A stretch of 33,866 nucleotides of DNA from Streptomyces sp. 150FB (GTDB taxonomy: Bacteria > Actinomycetota > Actinomycetes > Streptomycetales > Streptomycetaceae), in NCBI RefSeq assembly GCF_000818195.1, contig NZ_JTHL01000001.1, positions 5,456,081 through 5,489,946 on the forward strand, in the 5' to 3' direction. This document shows positions 7,898 to 17,304 of this stretch, piece after piece. Both the position numbers and the translations under genes were made by a program. How positions within the stretch are numbered: position 1 is the stretch's first letter; every line of letters begins with the position of its first letter. A model generated the notes under the pieces. The model did not search any database. It saw only the letters and a program-made list of their open reading frames with translations, and was not told where the DNA came from.

Positions 7898-8662
7898 TCA
7901 CCAGGTGAGCGCGAGGTCCATGGTGCTCTGCCAGTAGCTGACGGCCGCGCTGTCGTCGATGTGGGAGCCGGCCGGGAGGCTGAGCGTGGTGCCGTCGCCG
8001 ACCGAGCCCTCTCCGTCGCGGGCCGCGAAGAAGACGCCGAGCTGCTTGGCGGTACGGCCGTGGGTGCCGCTGCCGTCGCCCGAGGACATGAGGATCGAGG
8101 CGTAGGCGGTCTGGCCGGGGGAGAGGCTGACCACGGCCTGCGGGACGCTCTCGCGTATGACCTGGGTGGCGGCCTGGTCCTGGTCGAAGCGCAGGAACGG
8201 GGCGTTGTACGCGTCGCAGGTCTTGCTGCCGGTGTTGGTGGCCGTCAGCAGCATGTGGTTGATGGGACGCTCGACCTTCACGACGGCGAGCTTGACGGAG
8301 CCGGCGCCGCAGGACGAAGTGGCGCTGCTGCTCCCGTTGCCGCTGCCCTTGCCGGTCTTGCTGCCGCCGCTGCTCTTGCTTCCCGTGCTGACCTTGCTGC
8401 CCGAGCCGCCTGCCTGCTGCGTGCCGCTGTTGCCGGAGCCGTTCTTCTGCGGGGCCTGCGTGCCGGCCGCGTCGGGCGCGGTGTCCGTCTTCTTCGTGTC
8501 AGCGGCGGTCGTGGTCGCCGGGGTGCCGGTGGTGGAGATCTTGGCCGCTCCGGCTCCCCCGGCGTCCTGTACGCCCTCGCCGTTTCCGCAAGCGGTGAGG
8601 GCGAGGGTGGAGAGGAGCGCGGTGGCGGTGAGGGCGGCGGCGCGGTTACGGATGCTGCGCAT
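7898..8662 (-). CDS. DUF4232-type secreted lipoprotein
   Basis: This 254-residue lipoprotein precursor starts at ATG 8662 behind AGGAG. It has a signal peptide with an n-region of four arginine/asparagine-rich residues, a hydrophobic core, and the lipobox LTAC with Cys25. A long Ser/Gly/Thr/Lys-rich linker (residues 26-110) follows. The globular domain is of the DUF4232 type: CGAGSVKLAVVKVERPINH, LLTATNTGSKTC, APFLRF and AYASILMSS, ending DLALTW. The Cys pairs suggest a disulfide-bonded extracytoplasmic fold. Its function is unknown. It is divergent from the membrane HTH regulator at 8906, which suggests shared control. Confidence 0.88.
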   Translation of the reverse strand: MRSIRNRAAALTATALLSTLALTACGNGEGVQDAGGAGAAKISTTGTPATTTAADTKKTDTAPDAAGTQAPQKNGSGNSGTQQAGGSGSKVSTGSKSSGGSKTGKGSGNGSSSATSSCGAGSVKLAVVKVERPINHMLLTATNTGSKTCDAYNAPFLRFDQDQAATQVIRESVPQAVVSLSPGQTAYASILMSSGDGSGTHGRTAKQLGVFFAARDGEGSVGDGTTLSLPAGSHIDDSAAVSYWQSTMDLALTW

Positions 8663-8820
8663 GGCGGATTCTCCTGAGGGTGAGGGCGGGTTCCGAAAGT
8701 GGTGGAAGCGGGCGGGAAGGCTGATCGCCTGACAGGTGATCAGTGCCGTTCGTCCGGCGCTGCACCTACCTTGCGGGGCGGGGCCGAACGGCGGCAATCC
8801 ACAAGGGACAATGGGGGATG

Positions 8821-8883
8821 CTGGAACGCTTGAACATGCCCTGACCTGGGAGTGCACGCTCTCCCTGGAACGCGTTCCTGGAA
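8821..8883. promoter_or_regulatory. palindrome and CTGGAA repeats before the membrane HTH gene
   Basis: GGAACGCGTTCC at 8867-8878 is a perfect 12-bp palindrome. CTGGAACGC occurs at 8821-8829 and again at 8865-8873, 44 bases apart on the same face of the helix. CTGGAA recurs at 8878-8883. The group lies just upstream of the HTH gene start at 8906 and could be its operator. Confidence 0.45.
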
Positions 8884-8905
8884 TACACACGGAGGGAACC
8901 AGCGG

Positions 8906-10243
8906 GTGGCGAGTACCGAGGCCGAGGCTTTCGCTGAGCTTCTGAGGGATCTGAAGGACCGCTCGGGGCGCAGCTACGGTGTCCTCGCCGGGAAGCTGCA
9001 CGTGAGTACGTCCACGCTGCACCGTTACTGCAACGGGGACGCCGTGCCCGCTGAGTTCGGCTCTGTGGAACGGCTGGCGCGGCTGTGCGGTGCGACGAGC
9101 GGCGAACTCCTGGAGCTGCACCGGCGGTGGATCATCGCGGACGAGGCGAGACGCAGGGCGCGGGTGGACAAGGCCGACAAGGCGGCCCCGGAGGCGGAGC
9201 CCGTACCGGAGCCCGAGCCCGAGCCCGTACCGGTGCCCGTATCCGTATCCGCTTCGGAGTCCGTACCCGCTTCGGAGCCCGAGCCGCTGCCCGTCGTGGA
9301 TTCCGAAGCCGAGGCCGAGCCGGGCGCGCCTGCCCGGCCCAGGGTGAAGCGCCTCCGGTTCCTGCTCGCCGCCGTCGCCGTGGTGGCCGTCGCTGTCCCC
9401 GCCGTCGTCTTCGGCAGCCGGATGGCCGGGCACCCCGCCGACGCGTCATCCGTCGCGGGAGGGCGTCAGGCGCGCGACGCGTCGCCGGGGCCTTCCGCCT
9501 CCCACAAGAAGGCGTCGCCGTCACCGTCGCCGTCCGTCTCGGCCTCCCGGTCCGGGAGCCCGAGCCCGTCGGTCACGCCCTCCCCGAGCGGGTCGCCCGC
9601 CGCCGGACACGCGTCAGGTGGCGGCGGTAAGGGGACGGGCAGCGCGGTCCCGGTGACCGTGGACACCCTGCCGTACGCCTTCGAGGACCCGTGCAGCCAG
9701 CACTACCTGATCAACCGGTCTGCGGACACCGTCCCGCCGCCACCCTCCGAGCAGGACGCGCCGACCTGGGTCGGCGCGCTCGGCGGGGTCGCGAGCGGCG
9801 GCCAGTACATCGCACTGACCGTGCAGGGGACCGGCAGCGAGACCGTGGTCCTCCAGTCGCTGCACGTGCACGTCGTGAGCACGGAAGCGCCGCTCGCCTG
9901 GACGGACTACGCGATGGGGGTCGGCTGCGGCGGGGCCGTCAACACGAAGTTCTTCAAAGTGAACCTGGACGCGGGCCGGCCCAGCGCCGTAGCGGGCGCG
10001 CAGCAGCGGGACTTCCCCTACAAGGTGAGCGAGTCCGACCCCGAAGTCTTCTACGTCCAGGCGGACACGTCGGCTCACTACGTGAACTGGTATCTGGAGC
10101 TTGACTGGTCCAGCGGCGACCGGCAGGGCACGCTGCGGGTGGACGACGGGGGCAAACCGTTCAGGACGAGCGGCTCCCAGGGCCGCCCGGCGTACGAGTA
10201 CTGGGGCGGCGACACGGGCTGGGAGATCGCCCAGAAGGGGTGA
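8906..10243 (+). CDS. membrane-anchored helix-turn-helix protein with extracytoplasmic domain
   Basis: The 445-residue protein starts at GTG 8906 after GGAGGG (the upstream extension lacks a site). Residues 5-75 form an XRE-type HTH: FAELLRDLKDRSGRSYGVLA, then STSTLHRYCNGDAVP. Residues 95-140 are Glu-Pro and Val-Pro repeats. Residues 151-170 are one transmembrane helix (RFLLAAVAVVAVAVPAVVFG). A Ser/Pro linker and a roughly 200-residue C-terminal domain, predicted outside the membrane, follow (DPCSQHYLINRSA, YWGGDTGWEIAQKG). This layout is common in Streptomyces but its signals are not known. A cytoplasmic DNA-binding domain joined to an outside sensor suggests one-component signalling. The stop is one base from the stop of the convergent hydrolase gene. 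Confidence 0.9.
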   Translation: MASTEAEAFAELLRDLKDRSGRSYGVLAGKLHVSTSTLHRYCNGDAVPAEFGSVERLARLCGATSGELLELHRRWIIADEARRRARVDKADKAAPEAEPVPEPEPEPVPVPVSVSASESVPASEPEPLPVVDSEAEAEPGAPARPRVKRLRFLLAAVAVVAVAVPAVVFGSRMAGHPADASSVAGGRQARDASPGPSASHKKASPSPSPSVSASRSGSPSPSVTPSPSGSPAAGHASGGGGKGTGSAVPVTVDTLPYAFEDPCSQHYLINRSADTVPPPPSEQDAPTWVGALGGVASGGQYIALTVQGTGSETVVLQSLHVHVVSTEAPLAWTDYAMGVGCGGAVNTKFFKVNLDAGRPSAVAGAQQRDFPYKVSESDPEVFYVQADTSAHYVNWYLELDWSSGDRQGTLRVDDGGKPFRTSGSQGRPAYEYWGGDTGWEIAQKG

Positions 10244-10244
10244 C

Positions 10245-11117
10245 TCATCCCGGCAGGCCCGGCCCGGAATCCGGGTCCGGCCCCGGGCCGGGCGCGGAGT
10301 CGGAATCGGAATCGGCACCGGGGCCGGACCCGGTGAGTGCGGCGGCGACGACCGCGGCCGGATTGTCGCGGTACACCGAGTGGCCGGCGCCCGCCACCAC
10401 CGACCAGTCGAAGTCCCGCTTGACCCGCCGGAGGCGTTCGCCCTCCCCGCTTGTGAACGCGGGGTCGTTGCGCGGGTCGGCGGCCAGCACCGTGACCGGG
10501 CAGCCGGTCCCGGCGAGCGTCTTCTCGTACGACCACGGGAAGTTGTGCCGCAGGAAGCTTTCGGCGACATACGGACTCGTCTGTCGCGCCGCCTCGGCCT
10601 TCAGGAAGGCGTCCTCCGGGTGCCAGCCGGGGTTGGCGCGCAGGAGCGCCCCGGGATCTGTGACGCGCAGTTCGGCGTGTGTCTCGCGTACGAGGTCGTC
10701 GAGTCCCTCGTCGAGGGTGATGACGGGGTCGACGAGCAACAGGCGTTCCGTCCAGCCCGGCGCGGTGGCCGCCGCCGCCGCCGTGGCGACGACTCCGCCC
10801 AGCGAGTGCCCGACCACCAGGTCCCAGCCGGCGGCCCCCGGCGGTGTCAGGGCCAGTACGTCGGCGGCGAACCCGGCGATGTCGTAGCGCCGGGTGCGTG
10901 GTGCGTGACCGTGGCCCCTGAGGTCGGGGGCGCTGACCGACCAGCCGGCACATGCCAGTTCGTCGGCCACCCGCCACCAGCAGGCCGCCGACGAGGTCAG
11001 TCCGTGCAGAAGCAGGGCCTGCCGGACCGGCGCCCGAGGGTGGTCCTGGAGGTGCGCCGGTTCCCATCGCAGTACGGGCAGGCGCACGGTCGTGGGGGAC
11101 AGCTCTGACCGGTTCAT
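10245..11117 (-). CDS. alpha/beta hydrolase
   Basis: The 290-residue protein has the full alpha/beta-hydrolase signature: the oxyanion-hole segment LLHGLTSSAACW (His38-Gly39), the nucleophile elbow GHSLGG with Ser105, a likely acid Asp214 in VLAADPRND, and His246 in AGAGHSVYRD. DLRGHGHAPR is the usual strand-4 loop. The C-terminus is an Asp/Ser/Gly/Pro repeat tail after about residue 263. ATG at 11117 is the first Met before the domain, although no good ribosome binding site precedes it, so the start could lie further upstream in the open frame. The substrate is unknown. It is convergent with the HTH gene and divergent from an MFS remnant. Confidence 0.9.
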   Translation of the reverse strand: MNRSELSPTTVRLPVLRWEPAHLQDHPRAPVRQALLLHGLTSSAACWWRVADELACAGWSVSAPDLRGHGHAPRTRRYDIAGFAADVLALTPPGAAGWDLVVGHSLGGVVATAAAAATAPGWTERLLLVDPVITLDEGLDDLVRETHAELRVTDPGALLRANPGWHPEDAFLKAEAARQTSPYVAESFLRHNFPWSYEKTLAGTGCPVTVLAADPRNDPAFTSGEGERLRRVKRDFDWSVVAGAGHSVYRDNPAAVVAAALTGSGPGADSDSDSAPGPGPDPDSGPGLPG

Positions 11118-11123
11118 GGCCGC

Positions 11124-11303
11124 ATGCAACCACACGGCGGGTGCGGCCGGGCCACCGCCGTCGTCCTCAACGGGCTGACGCTCGGCACCCTGTGGGGCAT
11201 GCCGCCGGCCACCTTCGTCGACGAACGGCTCGGCTGGCGCGCCGTGTTCTGGATCATCTCCGCACTGACAGTCGTCGCCGCGCTCCGGGCGCTCGCCGGA
11301 TGC
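11124..11303 (+). pseudogene. MFS transporter remnant
   Basis: RATAVVLNGLTLGTLWG continues into MPPATFVDERLGWRAVFWI and SALTVVAALRAL. This looks like transmembrane segments 4-6 of a DHA1/AraJ-type major facilitator, where GWRxxFW is highly conserved. There are only about 50 recognisable residues, with no start region, no other membrane segments, and loss of similarity after 11303. It is a fragment of a roughly 400-residue gene, with both ends deleted. Confidence 0.68.
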
Positions 11304-11356
11304 CCGAGTTCGCTCCGGGGGAGCGATCACCGCAGGTCGTCCCGGGGCTTGAGTGC

Positions 11357-11398
11357 CGGGTTCCGGGCCTCGGGTTTCGGGCTCCGGGTCTCGGGCCC
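11357..11398. repeat. six-unit 7-bp tandem repeat (CGGGNNN)
   Basis: Six consecutive heptamers each begin CGGG and end TTC, CCT, TTT, CTC, TCT or CCC. The array lies between the MFS remnant and the next regulator, in a stretch with no gene. Confidence 0.8.
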
Positions 11399-11412
11399 TT
11401 CTTCAGTGGAGT

Positions 11413-11442
11413 GGGTGGTAGGGGGAAACCACCCTCCCTACC
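11413..11442 (+). terminator. overlapping alternative hairpins (possible terminator)
   Basis: GGGTGGT (11413-11419) can pair with ACCACCC (11428-11434), or GGTAGGG (11417-11423) can pair with CCCTACC (11436-11442). The two stems share bases and exclude each other. It may be a leftover terminator of the MFS gene or a leader structure. Confidence 0.4.
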
Positions 11443-11499
11443 GAGACCCCCGCTGACGAGGAGAGATGGCTTTGTGTGACCGGCTTGCGCCAGAGCGTA

Positions 11500-11528
11500 T
11501 TGACCGTTTAGCGTTCGGGACGTAAAGC
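11500..11528 (+). promoter_or_regulatory. candidate promoter for the TTA-containing regulator
   Basis: TTGACC at 11500-11505 and TAAAGC at 11523-11528 are separated by 17 bases, close to a housekeeping sigma pattern although the -10 lacks the final T. The GTG start lies 64 bases downstream. Confidence 0.4.
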
Positions 11529-11591
11529 AGCCCCGGCCGGTGCTACCAACACCGAACCGAGGCCTGACCAACGCATCGACGGAGCTCGACC

Positions 11592-12674
<1,083 letters not shown>

Positions 12675-12764
12675 CCCGCCCTGCGCGGAGCTCCCGCAAT
12701 ACAGATCGCAACAAACTATCGTAGAGGTGGATCCGTGATTTCTTGCATCGAAAGGCGGCCAGTC

Positions 12765-12980
12765 ATGGCGCGCGTCACTGTCGAGATCGATGAGGAGTTC
12801 CTCGCCGACATCCGTGCCAGATTCCGTGTGGAGACGGACGAGGCCGCTGTCCGGGCTGCCGTGGTGGATGCGGCGAAGTACCAGCGGCGTCAGGAGTTTT
12901 TTGACGCGATTGACAGCGGAACGGTCGACCTGACCTACGATTCGCGGAACGATCACGGACACGGTAGGTCAGCGGCGTGA
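12765..12980 (+). CDS. antitoxin of a type II VapBC-like system
   Basis: This small protein of 71 residues from ATG 12765 begins MARVTVEIDEEFLADIRARF, a ribbon-helix-helix-like start (VTVEID strand, then helices), and continues ETDEAAVRAAVVDAAKYQRR. This is the type II VapB-like antitoxin layout, with a C-terminal toxin-binding tail rich in Asp. A GTG at 12735 follows AGAGG and would add ten residues (MISCIERRPV). I prefer the ATG because the fold starts there and AAAGG precedes it, but both are possible. The last codons overlap the toxin start by four bases (GTGA). It should neutralise the toxin and repress its own promoter. Confidence 0.85.
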   Translation: MARVTVEIDEEFLADIRARFRVETDEAAVRAAVVDAAKYQRRQEFFDAIDSGTVDLTYDSRNDHGHGRSAA

Positions 12981-13402
12981 GTGATCGCTACCTGGTCGAC
13001 AAGTCCGCGCTCGCCCGGCGCGGCAAGCCGGCCGTCCGGGAAGTTTTCGCGGATCTTCATCAACGGGGTCTGCTGTGCATCAGTGGCGCAGTGGCTGTAG
13101 AGATCCTGTACTCCGCCAGAAACGGGGCCGAAGCGGGATGGATGCGGCGCTGGTTATCCGGATTCGACTACCTCCCGTGTCCGGACGAGGTCTGGGATAC
13201 CGCCTTGGAGACTCAACGCAAGGCGACCGAGCGAGGGAACCACAGGGCGCTGTCCCTCGCAGACCTACTGATCGCGTCCACCGCCGAGCGGCACAAGGTC
13301 ACGGTCCTGCACTACGACGAGGACTACGACCAGATCGCTGAGATCACGGGCTATCCGAGCCGCTGGGTGGCAGAACCAGGGACGGCGGACACGAAGGGGT
13401 AG
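12977..13402 (+). CDS. VapC-like PIN-domain ribonuclease toxin, TTA codon
   Basis: This 141-residue PIN-domain protein has the acidic metal-binding residues expected of VapC: Asp8 in YLVDKSAL, Glu42 in AVEILYSAR, Asp96 in SLADLLIASTAERH, and Asp114/Asp116 in LHYDEDYDQI. VapC toxins are Mg-dependent RNases that cleave tRNA or rRNA; the target here is unknown. GTG at 12977 overlaps the antitoxin stop, so the two are coupled. Codon 60 (13154-13156) is TTA, which would tie toxin synthesis, but not antitoxin synthesis, to the bldA leucyl-tRNA. It converges on argS across a hairpin. Confidence 0.92.
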   Translation: MSDRYLVDKSALARRGKPAVREVFADLHQRGLLCISGAVAVEILYSARNGAEAGWMRRWLSGFDYLPCPDEVWDTALETQRKATERGNHRALSLADLLIASTAERHKVTVLHYDEDYDQIAEITGYPSRWVAEPGTADTKG

Positions 13403-13410
13403 GGCGGAAC

Positions 13411-13450
13411 GGACGCCGGGTTGGGCGTTGTCCCGCCCCTCCCGGCGTCC
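13411..13450. terminator. bidirectional hairpin between vapC-like gene and argS
   Basis: GGACGCCGGG (13411-13420) pairs perfectly with CCCGGCGTCC (13441-13450) across 20 bases. It lies between two convergent stop codons and can serve both transcripts. Confidence 0.65.
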
Positions 13451-13470
13451 GGTCGGTCAGGTCCAGAGGG

Positions 13471-15237
13471 TCAGAGGCTGTCGGGGGCGCGGATGCCCAG
13501 GAGTTCCAGGCCCTGGCGGAGTGTGCGTGCCGTGATGTCGCAGAAGAAGAGGCGGTTCTCCGTCACGGCCGGCGGGTTGTTCTCGTCCAGCGCCTTGCAC
13601 TGGTCGTAGAACGTCGAGAAGTGCGAGGCCAGTTGGTACAGGTACGCGGCGAGCTTGTGCGGCTCGTACGTCGACACGACCTCCGCCAGCGTCTCGCCGA
13701 ACTGGTCGACGAACAGCCCCAACGCCCGCTCCGCCGGAGCGAGTTCCAGCTCCGGGTGGGCAACCGGCCGGGCGTCGCCCGCCCTGCGCAGGATCGACCG
13801 GGCGCGCGCGTACGCGTACTGGAGGTACACGCTCGTGTCGCCGGTGAGCGAGACCATCTGGTCGAGGTCGAACTTGTAGTCGCGGCTCGCCGACGTCGAC
13901 AGGTCCGCGTACTTCACGGCGCCGATCCCGACCTGGACACCGCGCTCGGCGATCTCCGGCTCCGAGAGCTGCTCCCGCTTGTCCTTCTCGCGCACGACGG
14001 CCGTGGCCCGCTCGACCGCCTCGTCCAGCAGGTCCACCAGCCGTACGGTCTCGCCCTCACGGGTCTTGAACGGCTTGCCGTCCTTGCCGAGGACCGTGCC
14101 GAAGGCCAACTGGACCGCCTTGACACCGTCGCCCAGCCAGCCCGCCCTGCGCGCCGTCTCGAAGACCATCTTGAAGTGCAGCGCCTGCCGGGCGTCCACC
14201 ACGTACAGCAGGGTCGTCGCGTCCAGGTTCCGCACCCGGTCGCGGATCGCCGAGAGGTCCGTGGCGGCGTAGCCGTACCCGCCGTTGCTCTTCTTCACGA
14301 TCAGCGGTACGGGATCGCCGTCCGGGCCCTTGACGTCGTCGAAGAAGACACACAGCGCGCCCTCGGAGCGGACGGCGACGCCCGTCTCCTCCAGGATCCG
14401 GCAGGTCTCTTCGAGCATGTCGTTGTAGCCGGACTCACCGACGATGTCCTCGTCGTGGATCTCCATGTCCAGCTTGTCGAAGACGGAGTAGAAGTAGATC
14501 TTCGACTCGTCCACGAACCGCTGCCAGTGCGCCCGCGTCTGCTCGTCGCCCGACTGGAGCGCCACCACCCGGTCACGCGCGCGTTCCTTGAACTCCTGGT
14601 CGGAGTCGAAGGCGGCACGCGACGCCTTGTAGATACGGTCGAGGGCCGACATGGCGCTCTCGCCGTCGACCGCCCCGTCCTCGTGGTCCAGCTCGTGCGG
14701 GTGCTCGATCAGGTACTGGATGAGCATCCCGTACTGGGTGCCCCAGTCGCCGATGTGATGGCGCCTGATCACCTTCTCGCCGGTGAACTCCAGCAGCTCG
14801 ACCATCGCGGCGCCGATCACGGCGGACCGGAGGTGGCCGACGTGCATCTCCTTCGCGACGTTCGGCTGCGCGTAGTCGATGACGGTCGTGCCCGGCTGCT
14901 CCGCGTACGGCACACCCAGCCGCTCGTCGGCGGCGCGGGCCGCGAGGGTCTCGGTGATCGCCCGGTCGGTGACGGTGACATTGAGGAAGCCGGGTCCGGA
15001 CACCTCGATGTCCTTGATCACGTCATTGGCGGCGAGGGCCGCGACGACCCGCGTCGCCAGCTCACGCGGATTGCCCTTGAGCTGCTTCGCCAGCGCCAGG
15101 ATCCCGTTGGCCTGGAAGTCCGCCCGGTCGCTTCGTCGCAGCAGCGGGTCGGCGGCACCGGCCTGCGGCAGAGCCGCCGACAGGGCGTCCGCGATGCGCT
15201 GATCGACGGTCGAAGCGAGGGAAGTGACCGGAGCCAT
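13471..15237 (-). CDS. argS: arginyl-tRNA synthetase
   Basis: ArgS charges tRNA(Arg) in the cytoplasm. The 588-residue class I enzyme has the N-terminal Add-1 domain (residues 1-100), the HIGH-type signature HVGH at 132-135 in [28 protein letters not shown], and the tRNA anticodon-binding DALR domain at the end ([22 protein letters not shown]). As in many bacterial ArgRS enzymes the KMSKS loop is altered ([12 protein letters not shown]). ATG at 15237 gives the usual start [18 protein letters not shown]. The 22-codon upstream extension is not conserved in my memory of the family. It is divergent from the class I lysS, so the spacer holds both promoters. Confidence 0.98.
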   Translation of the reverse strand: MAPVTSLASTVDQRIADALSAALPQAGAADPLLRRSDRADFQANGILALAKQLKGNPRELATRVVAALAANDVIKDIEVSGPGFLNVTVTDRAITETLAARAADERLGVPYAEQPGTTVIDYAQPNVAKEMHVGHLRSAVIGAAMVELLEFTGEKVIRRHHIGDWGTQYGMLIQYLIEHPHELDHEDGAVDGESAMSALDRIYKASRAAFDSDQEFKERARDRVVALQSGDEQTRAHWQRFVDESKIYFYSVFDKLDMEIHDEDIVGESGYNDMLEETCRILEETGVAVRSEGALCVFFDDVKGPDGDPVPLIVKKSNGGYGYAATDLSAIRDRVRNLDATTLLYVVDARQALHFKMVFETARRAGWLGDGVKAVQLAFGTVLGKDGKPFKTREGETVRLVDLLDEAVERATAVVREKDKREQLSEPEIAERGVQVGIGAVKYADLSTSASRDYKFDLDQMVSLTGDTSVYLQYAYARARSILRRAGDARPVAHPELELAPAERALGLFVDQFGETLAEVVSTYEPHKLAAYLYQLASHFSTFYDQCKALDENNPPAVTENRLFFCDITARTLRQGLELLGIRAPDSL

Positions 15238-15415
15238 GGGATCGGTGCCATTCCTGTTGTGGGGTGAGGTGTGCTGAGTCAGGTCTGTTGGACGGGTGGC
15301 CAATCGTCCTCAGTATCCCATGGGGCAACAAGTCGTTTTCGCATCGCCGGACGGACCTGGGACAATGGCAGTCGCCGATTTTGTGGGGCGTAGCAGAGAG
15401 AAGGACGTGCCGACC

Positions 15416-17185
15416 GTGGCTCAGAGCACCGAGACCGACTGGGTCTCCCGTTTCGCTGACGATGTCATCGCCGAATCGGAGCGACGTGCGCCCGGTACGA
15501 AACCCGGTTCCGGTTCCGGTCCCGACTCCGCCCCCGTCATCGTCGTCGCCTCGGGAATCTCCCCCTCGGGCCCGGTCCACCTGGGCAACCTCCGCGAGAT
15601 CATGACCCCGCACCTGGTCGCCGACGAGATCCGCAGGCGCGGGTACGAGGTCAGGCACCTGATCTCGTGGGACGACTACGACCGCTACCGCAAGGTCCCG
15701 AACGGCGTGCCCGGCATCGACGCCTCCTGGGCCGAGCACATCGGCAGGCCGCTCACCTCGGTCCCCGCCCCGGCGGGCTCCCCGTACCCGAACTGGGCCG
15801 AGCACTTCAAGGCGGCGCTGACCGATTCGCTGGCTGAGCTGGGCATCGAGTACGACGGGATCAGCCAGACCGAGCAGTACACGGCCGGGACCTACCGCGA
15901 GCAGGTCCTGCACGCGATGAGGCACCGCGGCGACATCGACGCGATCCTCGACCGCTACCGGACCAAGGACAAGCCCAAGAAGCAGCCGCAGAAGCAGGGG
16001 CAGAAGAAGGTCGAGGAAGCCGAGCTGGAGGCCGCCGAGGGCTCCGGCGCCGCCGACGAGGACGACGGGGGCAGCGGCGCGTCCGGCTACTACCCGTACA
16101 AGCCCTACTGCGGCGGCTGCGGCAAGGACACCACCACCATCACGTCGTACGACGACGAGACGACGGAGCTGTCCTACACCTGCGCCGAATGCGGCTTCGC
16201 CGAGACCGTGCTGCTGAGCGAGTTCAACCGCGGCAAGCTGGTCTGGAAGGTCGACTGGCCCATGCGCTGGGCGTACGAGGGTGTGGTCTTCGAGCCGTCC
16301 GGTGTCGACCACTCGTCGCCGGGGTCCTCGTTCGTCGTCGGCGGCCAGATCGTGCGCGAGATCTTCGGCGGCGACCAGCCCATCGGCCCGATGTACGCCT
16401 TCGTCGGCATCTCCGGCATGGCGAAGATGTCGTCGAGCAAGGGCGGGGTGCCGACGCCCGCCGACGCCCTGAAGATCATGGAAGCGCCGCTGCTGCGCTG
16501 GCTGTACGCGCGGCGCAGGCCCAACCAGTCCTTCAAGATCGCCTTCGACCAGGAGATCCAGCGGCTGTACGACGAGTGGGACGCGCTGGAGCGCAAGATC
16601 GCGGACGGCTCCGTGCTGCCGGCGGACGCCGCCGCGTACGCGCGGGCGACCGGTACGGCGGGCGGCGAGCTGCCGCGTACGCCGCGCCCGCTGCCGTACC
16701 GCACGCTCGCCTCCGTCGTGGACATCACGGCGGGTGCCGAGGAGCAGACGCTGCGTATCCTCAGCGATCTCGACCCGGAGCACCCGCTGACCTCGCTGGA
16801 CGAGGCGCGGCCGCGCCTCGACCGCGCGGAGAACTGGATCACCACCCAGGTGCCGGCCGAGGCCCGCACTGTGGTGCGTGCCGAGCCCGACCACGAGCTG
16901 CTGACGTCGCTGGACGAGCAGGCGCGCGAGTCGCTGCGGCTGCTGGTCGACGGGCTGGACAGCCACTGGTCGCTGGACGGGCTGACGACCCTCGTCTACG
17001 GCGTGCCGAAGACGATCGCTGGGCTGGAGCCCGACGCCAAGCCGACGGCCGAGCTGAAGGTCGCGCAGCGGACCTTCTTCGCGCTGCTCTACCGGCTGCT
17101 GGTGGGGCGTGACACCGGGCCCCGGCTGCCCACGCTGCTGCTCGCCGTGGGGGCCGACCGGGTACGGAAGCTGCTGGGCGCCTGA
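15416..17185 (+). CDS. lysS: lysyl-tRNA synthetase, class I (archaeal type)
   Basis: This is a class I LysRS of 589 residues, distinct from the common class II enzyme. The HIGH equivalent is HLGN (55-58) in ASGISPSGPVHLGNLRE, and the KMSKS equivalent is KMSSSK (337-342) in GISGMAKMSSSKGG. A zinc-binding insertion contains CGGCGK and CAECGF. Before it lies a Lys/Gln then Glu/Asp-rich stretch (about residues 181-220), which looks like a low-complexity insertion. I chose GTG at 15416 (AQSTETDWVSRF), about eleven bases after AGAAGGA. GTG 15407 is possible but too close to that site. Streptomyces usually also have a class II LysRS, so this one may be an additional enzyme. It attaches lysine to tRNA(Lys). 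Confidence 0.95.
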   Translation: MAQSTETDWVSRFADDVIAESERRAPGTKPGSGSGPDSAPVIVVASGISPSGPVHLGNLREIMTPHLVADEIRRRGYEVRHLISWDDYDRYRKVPNGVPGIDASWAEHIGRPLTSVPAPAGSPYPNWAEHFKAALTDSLAELGIEYDGISQTEQYTAGTYREQVLHAMRHRGDIDAILDRYRTKDKPKKQPQKQGQKKVEEAELEAAEGSGAADEDDGGSGASGYYPYKPYCGGCGKDTTTITSYDDETTELSYTCAECGFAETVLLSEFNRGKLVWKVDWPMRWAYEGVVFEPSGVDHSSPGSSFVVGGQIVREIFGGDQPIGPMYAFVGISGMAKMSSSKGGVPTPADALKIMEAPLLRWLYARRRPNQSFKIAFDQEIQRLYDEWDALERKIADGSVLPADAAAYARATGTAGGELPRTPRPLPYRTLASVVDITAGAEEQTLRILSDLDPEHPLTSLDEARPRLDRAENWITTQVPAEARTVVRAEPDHELLTSLDEQARESLRLLVDGLDSHWSLDGLTTLVYGVPKTIAGLEPDAKPTAELKVAQRTFFALLYRLLVGRDTGPRLPTLLLAVGADRVRKLLGA

Positions 17186-17224
17186 GCTGTCGCGGGGGCG
17201 CGTTCTCTACGTACGTACGTACAT

Positions 17225-17262
17225 ACGCCGCCGACGGGTCCGGGAGGACTCGTCGGCGGCGT
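17225..17262 (+). terminator. terminator after lysS
   Basis: ACGCCGCCGACG (17225-17236) and CGTCGGCGGCGT (17251-17262) form a perfect 12-bp stem, with a smaller GTCC/GGAC pairing in the loop. It is followed by TTGTGTGT. Just before it lies a (TACG)n palindrome at 17208-17221. Confidence 0.8.
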
Positions 17263-17304
17263 TTGTGTGTACGGGTGTGTGTGTCCGTGGCGCGGTGTGG
17301 GCCG

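Noticed and set aside
12690..12734. Operator palindrome (CTATCGTAG) for the toxin-antitoxin genes.
   Set aside because: Arms are only three bases and no -35/-10 pair could be fixed, so it is not called.
17208..17221. (TACG)n palindrome as an operator.
   Set aside because: It is a simple 4-bp repeat that is self-complementary by nature and lies just before a terminator; it has no promoter position.
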